DNA from: Tetradesmus obliquus
Taxonomy: Eukaryota > Chlorophyta > Chlorophyceae > Sphaeropleales > Scenedesmaceae
Direction of reading: 5' to 3'
NCBI GenBank assembly: GCA_030272155.1
Contig: CP126199.1
Span: 496,001-560,000 of the forward strand
Length of the DNA: 64,000 nucleotides
Shown: positions 11,701 through 23,280 of the stretch, piece by piece
Numbering within the stretch: the first letter of the stretch is position 1
How the letters are laid out: every line of letters begins with the position of its first letter
Translations under genes and position numbers: made by a program
Notes under the pieces: generated by a model
The model's database searches: none
Told to the model about the DNA's origin: nothing
What the model saw: only the letters and a program-made list of their open reading frames with translations

Positions 11701-14700
11701 CTCACATCACAGGGGCCATACTGCAGCAGCGCACGCCTGCAGCGGTCCACCAGCATATCAGTGGGGTTGGCTGCTGCGGCGCCGCCGTTGGCAGCAGCAG
11801 CAGCAGCTGCGTCCGCATCGCCTGCCGCTGCTGTTGCATCCTCCTCATGTGCGTGGTCCTCATCTTCATGGTGGCCATCCTCAAGCTCATCATGATGATC
11901 CTCCTCATCATCTGATGCATCGCCTGCTGCTGCTGCCACTGCACGCGACACTGCAGCCGCCACCAGCTGCTTCACCTCTGGTGCGATCGCCTCGCCTGCT
12001 GCACCTGCTGCTGCTGCTGCTTTGCCCTTCTTGCCCTTCGCAGCAGCAGCAGCCTCAGCAGCCTTGCCGCACACGCTAGCCACAGCCGCTGCCACCACCT
12101 GCCGCACCACTGGATCAATCAGGGCACGCTCCCGCTCCCGCGCTGCTGCTGCCTCCTTGGCAGCAGCAGTGGCCTCGGCAGCAGCAGCAGCAGCAGGCGA
12201 CAGGCTGGCCAGCTGCGGCTGCAGCTCCAGCACCTGCTTGGCCAGCAGCGCCACAACATGCTCGGCGGGGTGAGCTGCCTTGAGGGCCGCCACCTTGTCT
12301 TTTGCGATGTGCTTGATGTGGTCGTTGCCCAGCAGGCCGGCCAGCTGCTGCAGCTGCGTCTGGCTCAGCCCCAGGGCCTCCAGCAGGGCCTGCCGGCGCA
12401 GCTCGCTCACGCGGATGGGCTGCGGCGGCGCCTGGCCGCGGCCTGCAAGGTGATGAAGACAGCAGCGGTGGAACGGCAACAAACAGATCAGGAACAATTG
12501 ACGTCAGCGACAGACAGCAACGACTAGTGCGTGCTCTGTGACCAGGCAGCAATGCTCAGCTGTTTGCCGTCAATCAGCAGCCACCATTCCACCACACGAT
12601 CAAGCCAGAGCAAGCAGCAGCCATTCAGCAGGGGCACCAACCCCACAGCCCTGCAACCCGCTGAAACCCAACACGCACAGCACCCCTGCCTGCCTGCCTG
12701 CCAACAGGAGCCACCACCCACAGCCACTTTGAGCCATGCCACGCACAGGAACCTTGCATTGCGCTTTGCAAATGTCTGTGCTTGACCTGATGCAACAAGC
12801 AATCTTATGCTTACTCCCTAACAGGAAAGTCATCCAGCTGTCAGCCTGCATCTCGTAAATTGCAATACACAAGCCACCAGTCACCCTGCCTGCTGATCAA
12901 CCCAGCACCCCTGCGTGCTTGCGGTTACACACATAGAGAGGGTACTTCCATGTGGGCCGTGGCACCATTTGAATAGAAAGTGTGGGACACACAGCACCCA
13001 CCTGTGGGCAGCTTGATGTTGGCGGACAAGATGCGCTCCATAAACACACGGACCTGCTGAACAGCCAAGCACCCGTGCCATTTTACACATTAACACATAC
13101 ACAACACAATACACAGACACATACATATAAAACCGCACCCACCTGTGGGCAGCTTGATGTTGGCGGACCAGATGCGCTCCACGCCCTCGTAGCACATGAA
13201 GTCTGTGTCGTCAGTGATGACCGCAAAGGCCTTGTTGGTGCGCGCCCAGTAGGCGGCCTCGCGGTCGCTGTCGTCAAAGGAGAAGAAGACCTTGCAGCCC
13301 AGCTGCGCAAACTCGTCACCCAGCACCTGCAGCGGCAGCAGCAGCAGCGGCGGCAGCAGAGGGATCAGACAGGTCGCTGTCGTCAAAGGAAAAGAAGACC
13401 TGGCAGCCCAGCTGAGCAAACTCGTCGCCCAGCACCTGCAGCGGCAGCAGCAGCAGCAGCAGCAGAGAAATCAGACAGGTCGCTGTCGTCAAAGGAGAAG
13501 AACACCTTGCAGCCCAGCTGCGCAAACTCGTCGCCCAGCACCTGCGGCAGCAGCAGCAGCGGTGGCGGCAGCAAACGAGAAAGACAAATGAGGAGGGTCT
13601 GCTTTTGCAATGCCAGCTAGCACTGACAGCAGCAGATGCTGCGGAATGCTGCCTGCGCAACCACGGAGATGTGAACCATGCTCAGCGGAAGGAACCAACG
13701 CCGCAAGCGCCAGGCTGTGCATCTGCCGCACAACACACACACATTGCAATGACATAATATTAACCGACATGCCGTCAACATTTCACCACTGCCCTTAGCC
13801 GGCATGCATGTGCGCTGCGTGCTGCCACGAAGCACTGCACGCACCTGCAGCGCCGTGTTGGGTGGCAGCCACAGCCCCTCAGGCAGGCTCTTCTCCTTCT
13901 CCGGCTTGGCAGCAGCAGGCGCCTCGCCAGCCAGGTGCTTGTTCAGCTTGCCCAGCGTGGCAGCGTCCACAGCCCTGCAGGGCGCAGCGGCAGCAGCAGC
14001 AGCGGCGGCAACAGCAGCAGCAGCAGCAGCAGCAGGGAGCAGCAGCGTGAGCATGCTTTTCGAAGTGGAACTTCAAGCTGTGGAGACTGATGGTGTGCCT
14101 GTATGGTGCTGTTGTATAGCAAACCAGAACTATGCATGTATTGTATGGCCTTCAATATGCGTATGCAGCACACAGCTCTCCTGGCACAGCAGGACAGCTT
14201 GCTACCGTATCGAGCAACTGGTAGCTGCAGGTCAGTGCAGCTGCTGCCAGCCCTGCCAACCACATGAGGCTGCAACCTTGAATGTGCGGTTGTTTCCAAA
14301 AGGCTGTTTGACAAGAGGGTTATGATGATCTGGCACTGCCAAGGCATCAGCAGTGGAAAACAAGCACCCCACCCCTGCCCTGCCTCAACACATGTGCCAC
14401 ATGCAGCATGGCAAGCCCTGCTGGTCCATAAAGTTGGCGTATGCTTTGTGTTTACGCGTGCGTGTCTGGATGATGTCTGATATCGGCTAAAGCGTAACAC
14501 ACATGTAGTGCTTCCAATTGCTGCTGCTGCTGTTGCTGTTCCTAATGTTGTGGGGGGTTGAGCTGACCCATTGCTGTGTCTTGCATGCAACAGGCTGTTG
14601 CTTCACCGTTTTTCCTTGCTATGGCCATGGCGTCCAAGATCTCATGCCCCCAAGGCACTGCATTCTGCTGCCCCTCATGCAGTTACTCCCACTGCTGCTG

Positions 14701-15170
14701 CACCCGCTGCTGCTGCTGCTTCCGCGCGCACCTGCGCCTGTACCAGGTGGTCAGCTTCTCATCCGGGATGGCATTGTCCAGAAACACCACCAGCTCATAT
14801 CCAGCCTGCTTGAATGCCCGCACCATGCTGCGCACACGCATCTGCTGCTGGTGGAAGTCATACAGCAGGCCGCGGCGCTGAGGCCGCAGGAACGTGCGCA
14901 GCGCGCCCGGCGCATCAAACACCACGATGCGTGGCTTGCCAGTGTTGTTAACTGGCAGCTGTATGCTCTTGTAGAGGTCCTTGGCCTCACAATAGGCCCT
15001 GCAGGTGAATCAGCAGATGCTGCTGCTGTCAGGGCCTTTCCACAGTGTATGGGAAGCATCATTACTGCCTGACCTGCGCGTGCTGCCATGCGCCTTTCTG
15101 CATGCCGCGTTCAAATGATCACTAAAGGCTTCATCTACAGGATTACTCACCGGAGCAGGAAGACGCCCAT
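8793..15170 (-). CDS. FAM120/constitutive-coactivator-like protein: PIN domain plus Gly/Tyr/Gln-rich tail
   Basis: Seven exons on the minus strand (15170-15151, 14998-14687, 13974-13845, 13326-13143, 12442-10923, 10623-10411, 9821-8793), every junction in phase, about 1135 aa (human FAM120A about 1118). Residues 1-215 form an XPG-like PIN fold: MGVFLLR start, IVVFDAPGAL, ELVVFLDNAIPDEKLTTWYRR, LPEGLWLPPNTALQ, FAVITDDTDFMCY. These line up in order with the FAM120 PIN domain. Next come a GND-containing helical segment, long Ala/Lys/acidic linkers, a middle domain (LLQPLRLSVYASMG, DEKWKEWAPGR) and a FAM120-like block HAANLFLQGYSTLQIAADGK. The last 300 residues are Gly/Tyr/Gln/Arg-rich (QQYSQGYQQY, YGGGYGGGFG), like RGG/prion-like RNA-binding tails. 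The likely role is RNA binding and post-transcriptional control. MKT1 proteins share the PIN layout and remain an alternative. Introns carry exon-edge echoes. Confidence 0.75.
10157..10215 (-). repeat. Echo of the 3' end of exon 6 of the FAM120-like gene
   Basis: A near copy of the exon end (AFHVLAQNAEQADK plus the donor GTGTG) lies 254 bp downstream in the following intron. A TAG directly follows the only nearby AG in the needed phase, so it is unlikely to be a complete cassette exon, but the donor is intact. Confidence 0.75.
13002..13040 (-). repeat. Echo of the 3' end of exon 4 of the FAM120-like gene
   Basis: Copies the segment ending SANIKLPTG and its donor GTGGGTG, 141 bp downstream of the real exon end at 13143. 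Confidence 0.75.
13366..13541 (-). repeat. Two tandem echoes of the 5' end of exon 4 of the FAM120-like gene
   Basis: Copies beginning at 13541 and 13435 repeat the acceptor plus VLGDEFAQLGCKVFFSFDDSD; the intact exon begins at 13326. Spacing is 106 and 109 bp. After the shared part each echo runs into CTG-repeat intron sequence instead of REAAYWARTNK. Confidence 0.85.
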
Positions 15171-17969
15171 CCTGGCGTTCTGTTGTTCAACTTGCACTCG
15201 AGGATCCGCACTGGTATGTCGCTCGCATCAACGTCTGCTGGCCATCAAGGTTTGCACATCAACGTATTACGTAGAAGTGCTATCACTCAGCGCTACGTTG
15301 TGCGTACAGCGCTTCACAGCAGAGGTAACTTCAGTGTGCTCGCTTCCAGCCGGCAACGCCTACAGCTGAACACAACGCAGGTGACCGCGGCAGTGGCGTG
15401 TGCTCAAACAGCTCTGCGACGTCCTGCGGTGCCCTCGGGCAACAGTGTATCCACAAGGCCTCGCGGGTTTTGGGGTATGAAAAGTGGTGGGCGGGGAAGG
15501 AACAAGGCCACCGACTATCCTCTCCACCCCTGAGAGGGGTGCATGCATGTATCAAGATCAACGAAGCTGCCGCTCGGCGTGTGTCACCCGTGCCCACCTG
15601 GAGCCTGTGGCTTGCCTGCACTGTCCACCCTGGGTCTTGCTCCAGCTGCACACTTTATTGCAGTCACAGTAGGAGTTTGGAAAGGAGCACAACATGCACC
15701 ACGTTGCAGACACAGGTCAGGCAACTGCGGTCTCTGGAGGCTAGTCAGACTTGTGGCGCACACCAGCCAGCGCTGTTGATGCATCAGGTTGCACAATGTC
15801 TGACATTGCTCAGCAGCCGCCACAAAGGCACTGCCATCACAGCAGTTGCGCCTTTGTATTGAACATACCACGCCCACCTAGCTGCCTGCAGCAATTGCTT
15901 CACCATAACCAGCACTGAGTGACTGCAAGCTAGGTGGTCGCTGAAAGTCAGGCGGTGGGTACCATTAGTGACAGCAGCCATTGCTCAGACAGCTTGTCGT
16001 TGAACAGCACGGCCAGCTGCAGGCACATGGGCATACCTGTGACCCGCTCAGTGCTGCAAACAGCCGCGGCTGAAGTGGCAGCCGACTCAGCGTCGGACGT
16101 GACAGGCACAACAGCCAGCTGTGAGGCAGTGGCAGCTGACGTAAGGACAGGCACAACAGCCAGCTGCGACAGAGATTGCATCTGTACACATGTCCATGCT
16201 GCCGGGCAGCCGTGCCTACATGAACAGCCCACTCGGAGTGCCAGGAGACTTTGGCGGTCTTCTGGCTCAGCATTGCGTGAAGGTGCGCAGCTGACCAGCG
16301 TCCTTCAGGATCCTGGCTTTGTCTAGAATTCGTAATTTTACATGTCCATCTTTTGAAGATTTTTTGCATCAGACCAGTTGTCAAGCAGGCCTCATCACTG
16401 CGGCAGCTGGTAGCTGATTCATGGGTGCGCATGCATCACAACACACAGCTGGGCACACTGGTTCTAGGTGCAGAACTTTGCATGTAATGTGTAGTTTGGT
16501 CCTTTTACCAAAAGGAGCAGTGTAGTACACTGCAGGCATTGCACAGCCTGAGAGATGTAAATGCAGCAATCTGCAATCATGAAGTTCTGTCACAGGCAAC
16601 GCCATGATATTTCACAGCGCTCGCTGCACCACCTGGCGCAGTGCCAGCTGCACCGCAAGCATCGCACAACCTCACTGCTGTTGGTGGTGTGGAACATTCA
16701 GTGTTTGCCCTTGCCAAGTCAGCGACGGCTGCTGGTAGCGCATTCATGGCTGCCAGTGACTGAGCCGCTCAAACTGGCAGTGGCAGAGCTGGAGCTGCGC
16801 ACAGCCACCTTCCAACAGCAAAGCCGTTTACACGAGTATGCCATGTTTGCTGGTGTACAACATGCTTAATGCAAAATGAGGTTCATTGCATGGCCCATGA
16901 TGAATGGTTTACCTGTCCAGATACTTGTATGTGAAATGACGAATTCCAGACAAAGCCAGGATGCCGAAGCACGCTGGTCATGCACAGCTGCGCACCTTCA
17001 AGCAATGCTGAGCCAGAAGACCCCCGCCAGTATGTGACGGCATGCACACGTTGTGCACTACACAACAACACGACCGTGTTGTGGTATGAAACAATGCCAG
17101 TCGGCTTCATCTCAATGAGTCATGAGGCGCGTATGATGAGCAGCGCAGCCAATCTGACACTCAGTTGTTGCGTGCTGTCGTATGGTGGCGCTGGTTACAG
17201 GTCTACCCAGGACTACTTGAAGGCAGGGGGGCAAGGGTCACAGGTGGACCCGCCATTGGACCCCTGGTGAATGGCAGCCATCGCTATCGCTGTCAGCTAT
17301 CCATCGCTGTCATCATCTCACCACCACCACCACCACATGTCACCACTGCTGTTAACTGTCACCTGTCAGAGGGTCAACGGAACTCTGCACCTGCACACAT
17401 GCACTCTCACCTTCCATGGCCGTTTGCACAAGCAAGCTGCATGCACTAACTGACCGTTTTTCAAAACATTCAACATTTTACATGTGCATCAGTGGGTGCT
17501 ATATTCGTTCACTTTGCATCAGCATTCTGCCTTGCAAATCCGGCTGAGGCACGAGCCGTTGCCCTGTCAAGACCGCCGCGGCTGTCCTTGCAGCCTGCCC
17601 CTGAGGGGCACTCACATTTGCGTGTGTATATACATGCACAACTGTGGCGATGCAACATATCACAACGCAAGTTGCCAGGCAACACCACAACTCCACCAAC
17701 ATGCCAGAGGTACAGCATCACAGCTGACAGTTACAGCAGTCAGTGCTTTCATTCAAGTCACACACATGTAGCAGGCAGTTCATCTTGCCATTTTCAGTAG
17801 TGCTGACTGCAGCATTCTGTATTTCACTTCATTGACTTCAGACAAAATGCATCACACCACGCACACATGCCGCAGGTACTCCTACATGCACAGTGTTTGT
17901 ATTCCAAAGGGTCTCACACACATACACACACATGTGCTGCAGGACAAGTTGCTTTCCATTGAGAATGGT
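15171..17969. other. Gap of 2.8 kb without a supported gene
   Basis: It holds the presumptive promoter of the FAM120-like gene, a short tandem duplication at about 16098-16172 (unit containing GACAGGCACAACAGCCAGCTG) and an inverted repeat with arms at about 16249-16345 and 16928-17033. No open frame resembles a known protein. Confidence 0.5.
16249..17033. repeat. Inverted repeat, about 95-bp arms around a 580-bp centre
   Basis: Arm 1 (16249-16345) matches the reverse complement of arm 2 (16928-17033) almost throughout, including GTCTTCTGGCTCAGCATTGC, GAAGGTGCGCAGCTG and CCTGGCTTTGTCT. Arm 2 carries a small insertion. No terminal ORF or transposase is visible, so a MITE-like element or a simple inverted duplication both remain possible. 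Confidence 0.7.
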
Positions 17970-17985
17970 GGTGTTGAGAAACACC
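17970..17985 (-). terminator. Histone 3' stem-loop after H4
   Basis: On the minus strand the sequence reads GGTGTTTCTCAACACC, a perfect 6-bp stem with a TCTC loop, 115 bp after the H4 stop. Confidence 0.9.
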
Positions 17986-18100
17986 AGTTTGGGTTTGGTT
18001 GAGTGAGCCAGCTGGCTGCACTGCGCTGCTGGAAAACAGCAGGCAGCAGCACCAGCACATCCAGCTGCTGCTCAGCGCCTGGCAGGGGTAGCCAAGCTGC

Positions 18101-19090
<990 letters not shown>

Positions 19091-19170
19091 GCTTGCTGGC
19101 CTGGCAGCAGCCTGAGCAGCAGCTGTGCACCTTGCTGGTGTACTGCTGCTGTACAGGCAGAACCTAAACT

Positions 19171-19186
19171 GGTGTTTTTCAACACC
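19171..19186 (+). terminator. Histone 3' stem-loop after H3
   Basis: GGTGTTTTTCAACACC, a perfect 6-bp stem with a TTTC loop, 80 bp after the H3 stop. Confidence 0.9.
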
Positions 19187-19741
19187 ACCATCCTGTCTGG
19201 AAAGCTACACAATCATGAGGGATTGCTTGATTGAATGCTTGCTGCTTCAGCATCATCTTGTGGCACTTTTAAGAACTACTGCAGCCTGAAGAGCAGCTGC
19301 TGGCGCTGAGGCCGGGCAGCACTAGTAGCCTAGCCTGAAGTTGAGCTGCATGGCGTGTGATAAGAGTTGCAGGAAGCACACTCTGCACAATGCCATATCA
19401 CATGCTTTTCATTCGTATGTTTATGTGGGCCCCAAGTCTTCATCAGGCGTTCTGCTCTGCACCTGCTATTGCCTCTAGCATTTCCCTGCCGTGGCTTGCA
19501 CACACAGAGAGCACCTACACGTGCAGCGAATCCATGCAGTTGTCGCGCATAAGCTGACACAATGTGTTTCACTGTAATCGCCCGTGTACTCTGTCCACGA
19601 CTTTGGCAATCGAATCTTGGCCTGCATGCAGGGCAGGGAAACCGCACATGCAAAGCTGTACAGCTGTGCTTCTCCACACGCACGCAATACAGTTGCAGGC
19701 TGCACCTTGCAAGTCATGCATCTGCTGTTGCTGTCAACAGT

Positions 19742-19801
19742 ATGGCTGCCAAGCGCGCTGCCATCATGCCAAAGGACATCCAACTGGCACGCCGCATCGT
19801 G
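19742..19801 (+). pseudogene. Relic of the H3 C-terminus (fragment 1)
   Basis: Translates [18 protein letters not shown] against [18 protein letters not shown] of the real gene; at DNA level about 60 bp are similar. The frame then leaves H3, with no GERA end and no stop at the right place. It has no promoter and no N-terminal part, so it is a truncated gene copy. Confidence 0.8.
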
Positions 19802-20130
19802 CCATTCTCTAGCCAACATTGCTATGATCACGTGCTGTTTCATACTTGTGTCAAAGATCAAGCATCGCTTACAATGTTAGTGTACTTGATTTGATTTGGA
19901 ATCCAAGTGGCGCAGCTTCCAGCAATGCTTGTCATGCCTGACAAACCAAAGCCAGTCACCAGGCACATGTCGCCACTCGCCCTAGTGAACACACATGCTT
20001 CTTCTGTTCAAGGGCAACACTCTTGGTGCAAACACATGCCTGTCACTGACTTGCCCTGGCAGGACAAGCGTGTGACTAAGATGCAAGTTTTTTTATTTTT
20101 ATTTTGTGTGTTTGACTAAGATGCAAGTTT

Positions 20131-20220
20131 AACATGCCCAGGGCACATCCGCGGAGGGCGTGCTTTGCTTTGCTTGGCAGCAGCCTGAGCAGCAGGTCAC
20201 ATGTGAGTGTACCTTGTCTG
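20131..20220 (+). pseudogene. Relic of the H3 3' end and 3' UTR (fragment 2)
   Basis: Starts with a deleted version of ATGCCCAAGGACATC, continues ATCCGCGGAGGGCGTGCTT (from ARRIRGERA) and then TGGCAGCAGCCTGAGCAGCAG, which is the H3 3' UTR. The stop codon is lost. It is preceded by a direct repeat of TGACTAAGATGCAAGTTT (20073 and 20113). Confidence 0.7.
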
Positions 20221-21496
20221 CTCCAGCATCAAATGCTTTGTGGTTCACCGACAATGTACTTAATGCAACATCACGTTTGTGTATACTACAGAGTCAACTT
20301 CGTTGTGAGTCATGTTTCTCAGCAGCCCTACTGCACAACAATCAAGAGTGCAGCAACAGCATATATATGCGCTGCCATTGCATGCCAAGTGTGCCTGGAC
20401 CGTAGGTTTTAGGGAGTCAAGCTGAGACAGCAGCGCACACTACTCGTCACCCTTGTCTTACACAAGCCAAACAGCCTAATGCTAAGCAACTTGGGGACAG
20501 AAGTGCTGGTGCCACACATTTGTGTCATAGATCTGTTCTTATACAATTGTACCGCACAAACCAGTGGTTTGGCAATGAACAGCATACCGTATGCAAGGCA
20601 CCACAAGTTTGTCTCAAACACACATGATATGGCATGCCAAGGTTGCTCAGTGCATATGTGCCTTGGCATGAATGTCGAATTGATGGCGGCTGTGGTATGG
20701 GTCACATGTCACAGAGTGGAGTTAAGTGAACTGCGTGCGCTTACGCTACTGACCACTGCCTGTAGCAGGTTGTGTCTTTTGTTCAAACTATTCAACAACA
20801 CCAGCTTGTAGCTGGTCGTAAGTTGAGCAGAAGGGGCAACTATTCTGGAAATTTGCTTTTCAAGCAATAACTTCTGTGGCGCAGCTGCTAGCTACTACCA
20901 GATAGTACTCATAACCACACACACCGTGTGCAGTGACTGCGCATGCCAACCTCCTGTGCTGAAACTGATTTACAGCGGCTGTCGATCAGCCAAGGTCAAT
21001 ACACTGCATGTAATATTGGGGTTGCAGGTGAGTGGCATTGAGGCAGCAATGTTCACAATAAAATGAGTGCTACACAGCAGTGCTGATGTCCACTGAGGCT
21101 GAACACCTGCTGCCAGCCAGCAAGCGCACAACAAGACAGCACACAAACCATTGCCAGCATTTGCATTGTTGCCGACTTGCAACTGCAATGTTAATCAATC
21201 GCAAGCTTTTCACCCATTGCAGTTGCTCATCTGCTGGCTGCCAGCAAGCATGCACTCAACTGCGCAGCAAACTGGCAGTGCTGTTTAATGTTCACTGCTT
21301 GAATGCTGCATGGTGCACACTACACAGAGAACACGCAGCTCCCCCATTCCAGTTGCTGCCACTGCATTCGCTCAGCTGCTGCTGCGTTGCTGTTGCAAAC
21401 TGGCAGTGCTGCTGCATAATGGGTACTGCACAATTGCTGCAGGATGCACAAAGCACAACCATCTGCGATCACAGAAGGCTTTCCAGGCAATATGGT

Positions 21497-21512
21497 GGTG
21501 TTGAGAAACACC
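21497..21512 (-). terminator. Histone 3' stem-loop after H2B copy 2
   Basis: Minus strand GGTGTTTCTCAACACC, perfect stem, 74 bp after the stop codon. Confidence 0.9.
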
Positions 21513-21586
21513 AGTTTGGAGATTGTTGAGCAAGGCCATCAGCAGCTGCCTGGCATGACCTGCCCTGGCCACAGCCAGCCACCTGC

Positions 21587-21952
21587 TTAGGCGGAGGTGA
21601 ACTTGGTCACAGCCTTGGTGCCCTCAGACACGGCGTGCTTGGCCAGCTCGCCGGGCAGGATGAGGCGCACGGCAGTCTGAATTTCGCGGGAGGTGATGGT
21701 GGGCTTCTTGTTGTAGCGAGCCAGCCTGCTGGCCTCACCGGCGATCTTCTCGAAGATGTCGTTGATGAAGGAGTTCATGATGGACATGGCCTTGGAGGAG
21801 ATACCGGTGTCGGGGTGCACCTGCTTCAGCACCTTGTAGATGTAGATTTTGTAGGTCTCGGCCTTGCTGATCTTCTTCTTCTTTGCCTTGCCGTCGGTGG
21901 TTTTCTTGGCTGGGGCCTTGGCCGGAGCCTTCTCTGCTGCCTTGGGTGCCAT
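21587..21952 (-). CDS. H2B: Histone H2B (copy 2)
   Basis: 121 aa, protein identical to copy 1 with scattered silent changes. The start at 21952 ([10 protein letters not shown]) is preferred over the upstream in-frame Met at 21982 because that part lies in the conserved leader. Divergent from H2A at 22245; a TATATAA box on the minus strand lies at 22038-22044. Confidence 0.97.
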   Translation of the reverse strand: MAPKAAEKAPAKAPAKKTTDGKAKKKKISKAETYKIYIYKVLKQVHPDTGISSKAMSIMNSFINDIFEKIAGEASRLARYNKKPTITSREIQTAVRLILPGELAKHAVSEGTKAVTKFTSA

Positions 21953-22244
21953 TTCGAACTGCGGTTGTTGACTCGAGGTCAAAGAGTATGTGTGGAGAGC
22001 AAGGAGTGTTGTGGTGTTTCACAACAACAGCTTTGGCTTATATATGGCTTGACGAGCTGCGGAGGCGAGGCAAGAGTCGGTCGCACTCAACTCACCGGTC
22101 GAGCTCAGAGCTGAGGTCGATTCACCAAAAGCGCCCGCTCGACTGCCAGCGATTGCTGCTGCGTATAAAAGGCCTCAACGAGCACTGATGCCAACCATCA
22201 AACACTCTTCGCTTCTTCATCTCAACAATCAAACAACAGCAGTC
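21953..22244. promoter_or_regulatory. Shared divergent H2B/H2A promoter (copy 2)
   Basis: Inverted homologue of 457-745. TATA boxes are at 22038-22044 (minus, H2B) and 22164-22170 (plus, TATAAAA, H2A). The core between them (GAGCTCAGAGCTGAGGTCGA and AAGCGCCCGCTCGACTGCC) is nearly unchanged between copies, while the leaders differ more. Confidence 0.75.
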
Positions 22245-22634
22245 ATGTCTGGACGTGGCAAGGCAGCAGGCAAGGCCAAGGGCAAGGCTGTGTCTCGCAG
22301 CTCCAAGGCCGGCCTGCAGTTCCCCGTGGGTCGTCTGGCCCGCTACCTGAAAAAGGGCAGGTATGCCGAGCGCATCGGTGCTGGTGCACCCGTGTACCTG
22401 GCAGCCGTGCTGGAGTACCTGGCAGCTGAGGTGCTGGAGCTGGCAGGCAACGCTGCCCGCGACAACAAGAAGAACCGCATCATCCCCCGCCACATCCAGC
22501 TCGCCATCCGCAACGATGAGGAGCTGAGCAAGCTGCTGGGCACTGTGACCATTGCCAGCGGTGGTGTGCTGCCCAACATCCACACCCACTTGCTGCCCAA
22601 GAAGTCCAAGAAGGGCGAGGCTGCAGCTGAGTAA
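22245..22634 (+). CDS. H2A: Histone H2A (copy 2)
   Basis: 129 aa, protein identical to copy 1. The open frame starts upstream at 22188, but [12 protein letters not shown] after the Met at 22245 marks the true N-terminus. Stem-loop at 22693-22708. With H2B copy 2 it forms the inverted duplicate of the pair at the window start. Confidence 0.97.
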   Translation: MSGRGKAAGKAKGKAVSRSSKAGLQFPVGRLARYLKKGRYAERIGAGAPVYLAAVLEYLAAEVLELAGNAARDNKKNRIIPRHIQLAIRNDEELSKLLGTVTIASGGVLPNIHTHLLPKKSKKGEAAAE

Positions 22635-22692
22635 GCAGCCACCTGCTGCTGACCCAGCCTGAGGCTCACTTGCCTCAGTGCAACAACAAACT

Positions 22693-22708
22693 GGTGTTTC
22701 TCAACACC
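22693..22708 (+). terminator. Histone 3' stem-loop after H2A copy 2
   Basis: GGTGTTTCTCAACACC, perfect 6-bp stem, TCTC loop, 58 bp after the stop. Confidence 0.92.
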
Positions 22709-23280
22709 ACCAACCTGACAGAAAGCCTTGTCTGACCGACCGGCCTTTAGCAGCAGGTGTTGTGATAAAAAGGCTGTGTTACAGGGTACTTGTTACCTGG
22801 GTGCAGCCCATTAGACAGCTGACATGTGTGGGACTTGCTGCATTGTTGCAAGATATCATATTTTATATGATATCACATGCCCTCAGTAGATACAGTTGCA
22901 GGATACAAACTTTGCACTCAGGAAATGACGCTCTCCATCCAAAGAAGGCAAAGCCGGTGTGCGTGTCTTGCATGCGGTCATACGGCATCATAATTGCCCA
23001 ACATGCCCAGCATGCATGCAGCACTGTATTTGTTACCTTGCGGCCAAAAGCTGAGTGCTGCGAATCACATACAACAGCTGAGTGCTGCAAATATCATGCT
23101 ACATGCACAACAGAATGACAAGCTGCGCCCACCAACTGACCCATGCTGCCAACGTGGCAGGCACGCCACATTTGATGAAAGCACACCGTGCTTGGAGTGC
23201 CACCATGATGCCTATAACTACATCTTCAAGATGTGAGATTCACAACATGCATGTGATCCAGACGCTCAGACCAGCACTGT
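22709..23280. other. Gap of 570 bp without a supported gene
   Basis: Lies between the H2A stem-loop and the 3' end of the PB1 gene. It contains the imperfect palindrome AGATATCATATTTTATATGATATCA (about 22852-22876), otherwise nothing recognisable. Confidence 0.5.

Larger units (their letters stand above)
19187..21496. other. Gap of 2.3 kb; H3 relics and inverted-repeat arm
   Basis: Apart from the two H3 fragments listed separately and the beginning, from about 21080, of the arm that matches 1202-1500 in inverted orientation, no gene is recognisable. The stretch is richer in A+T than the coding regions. Confidence 0.5.
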
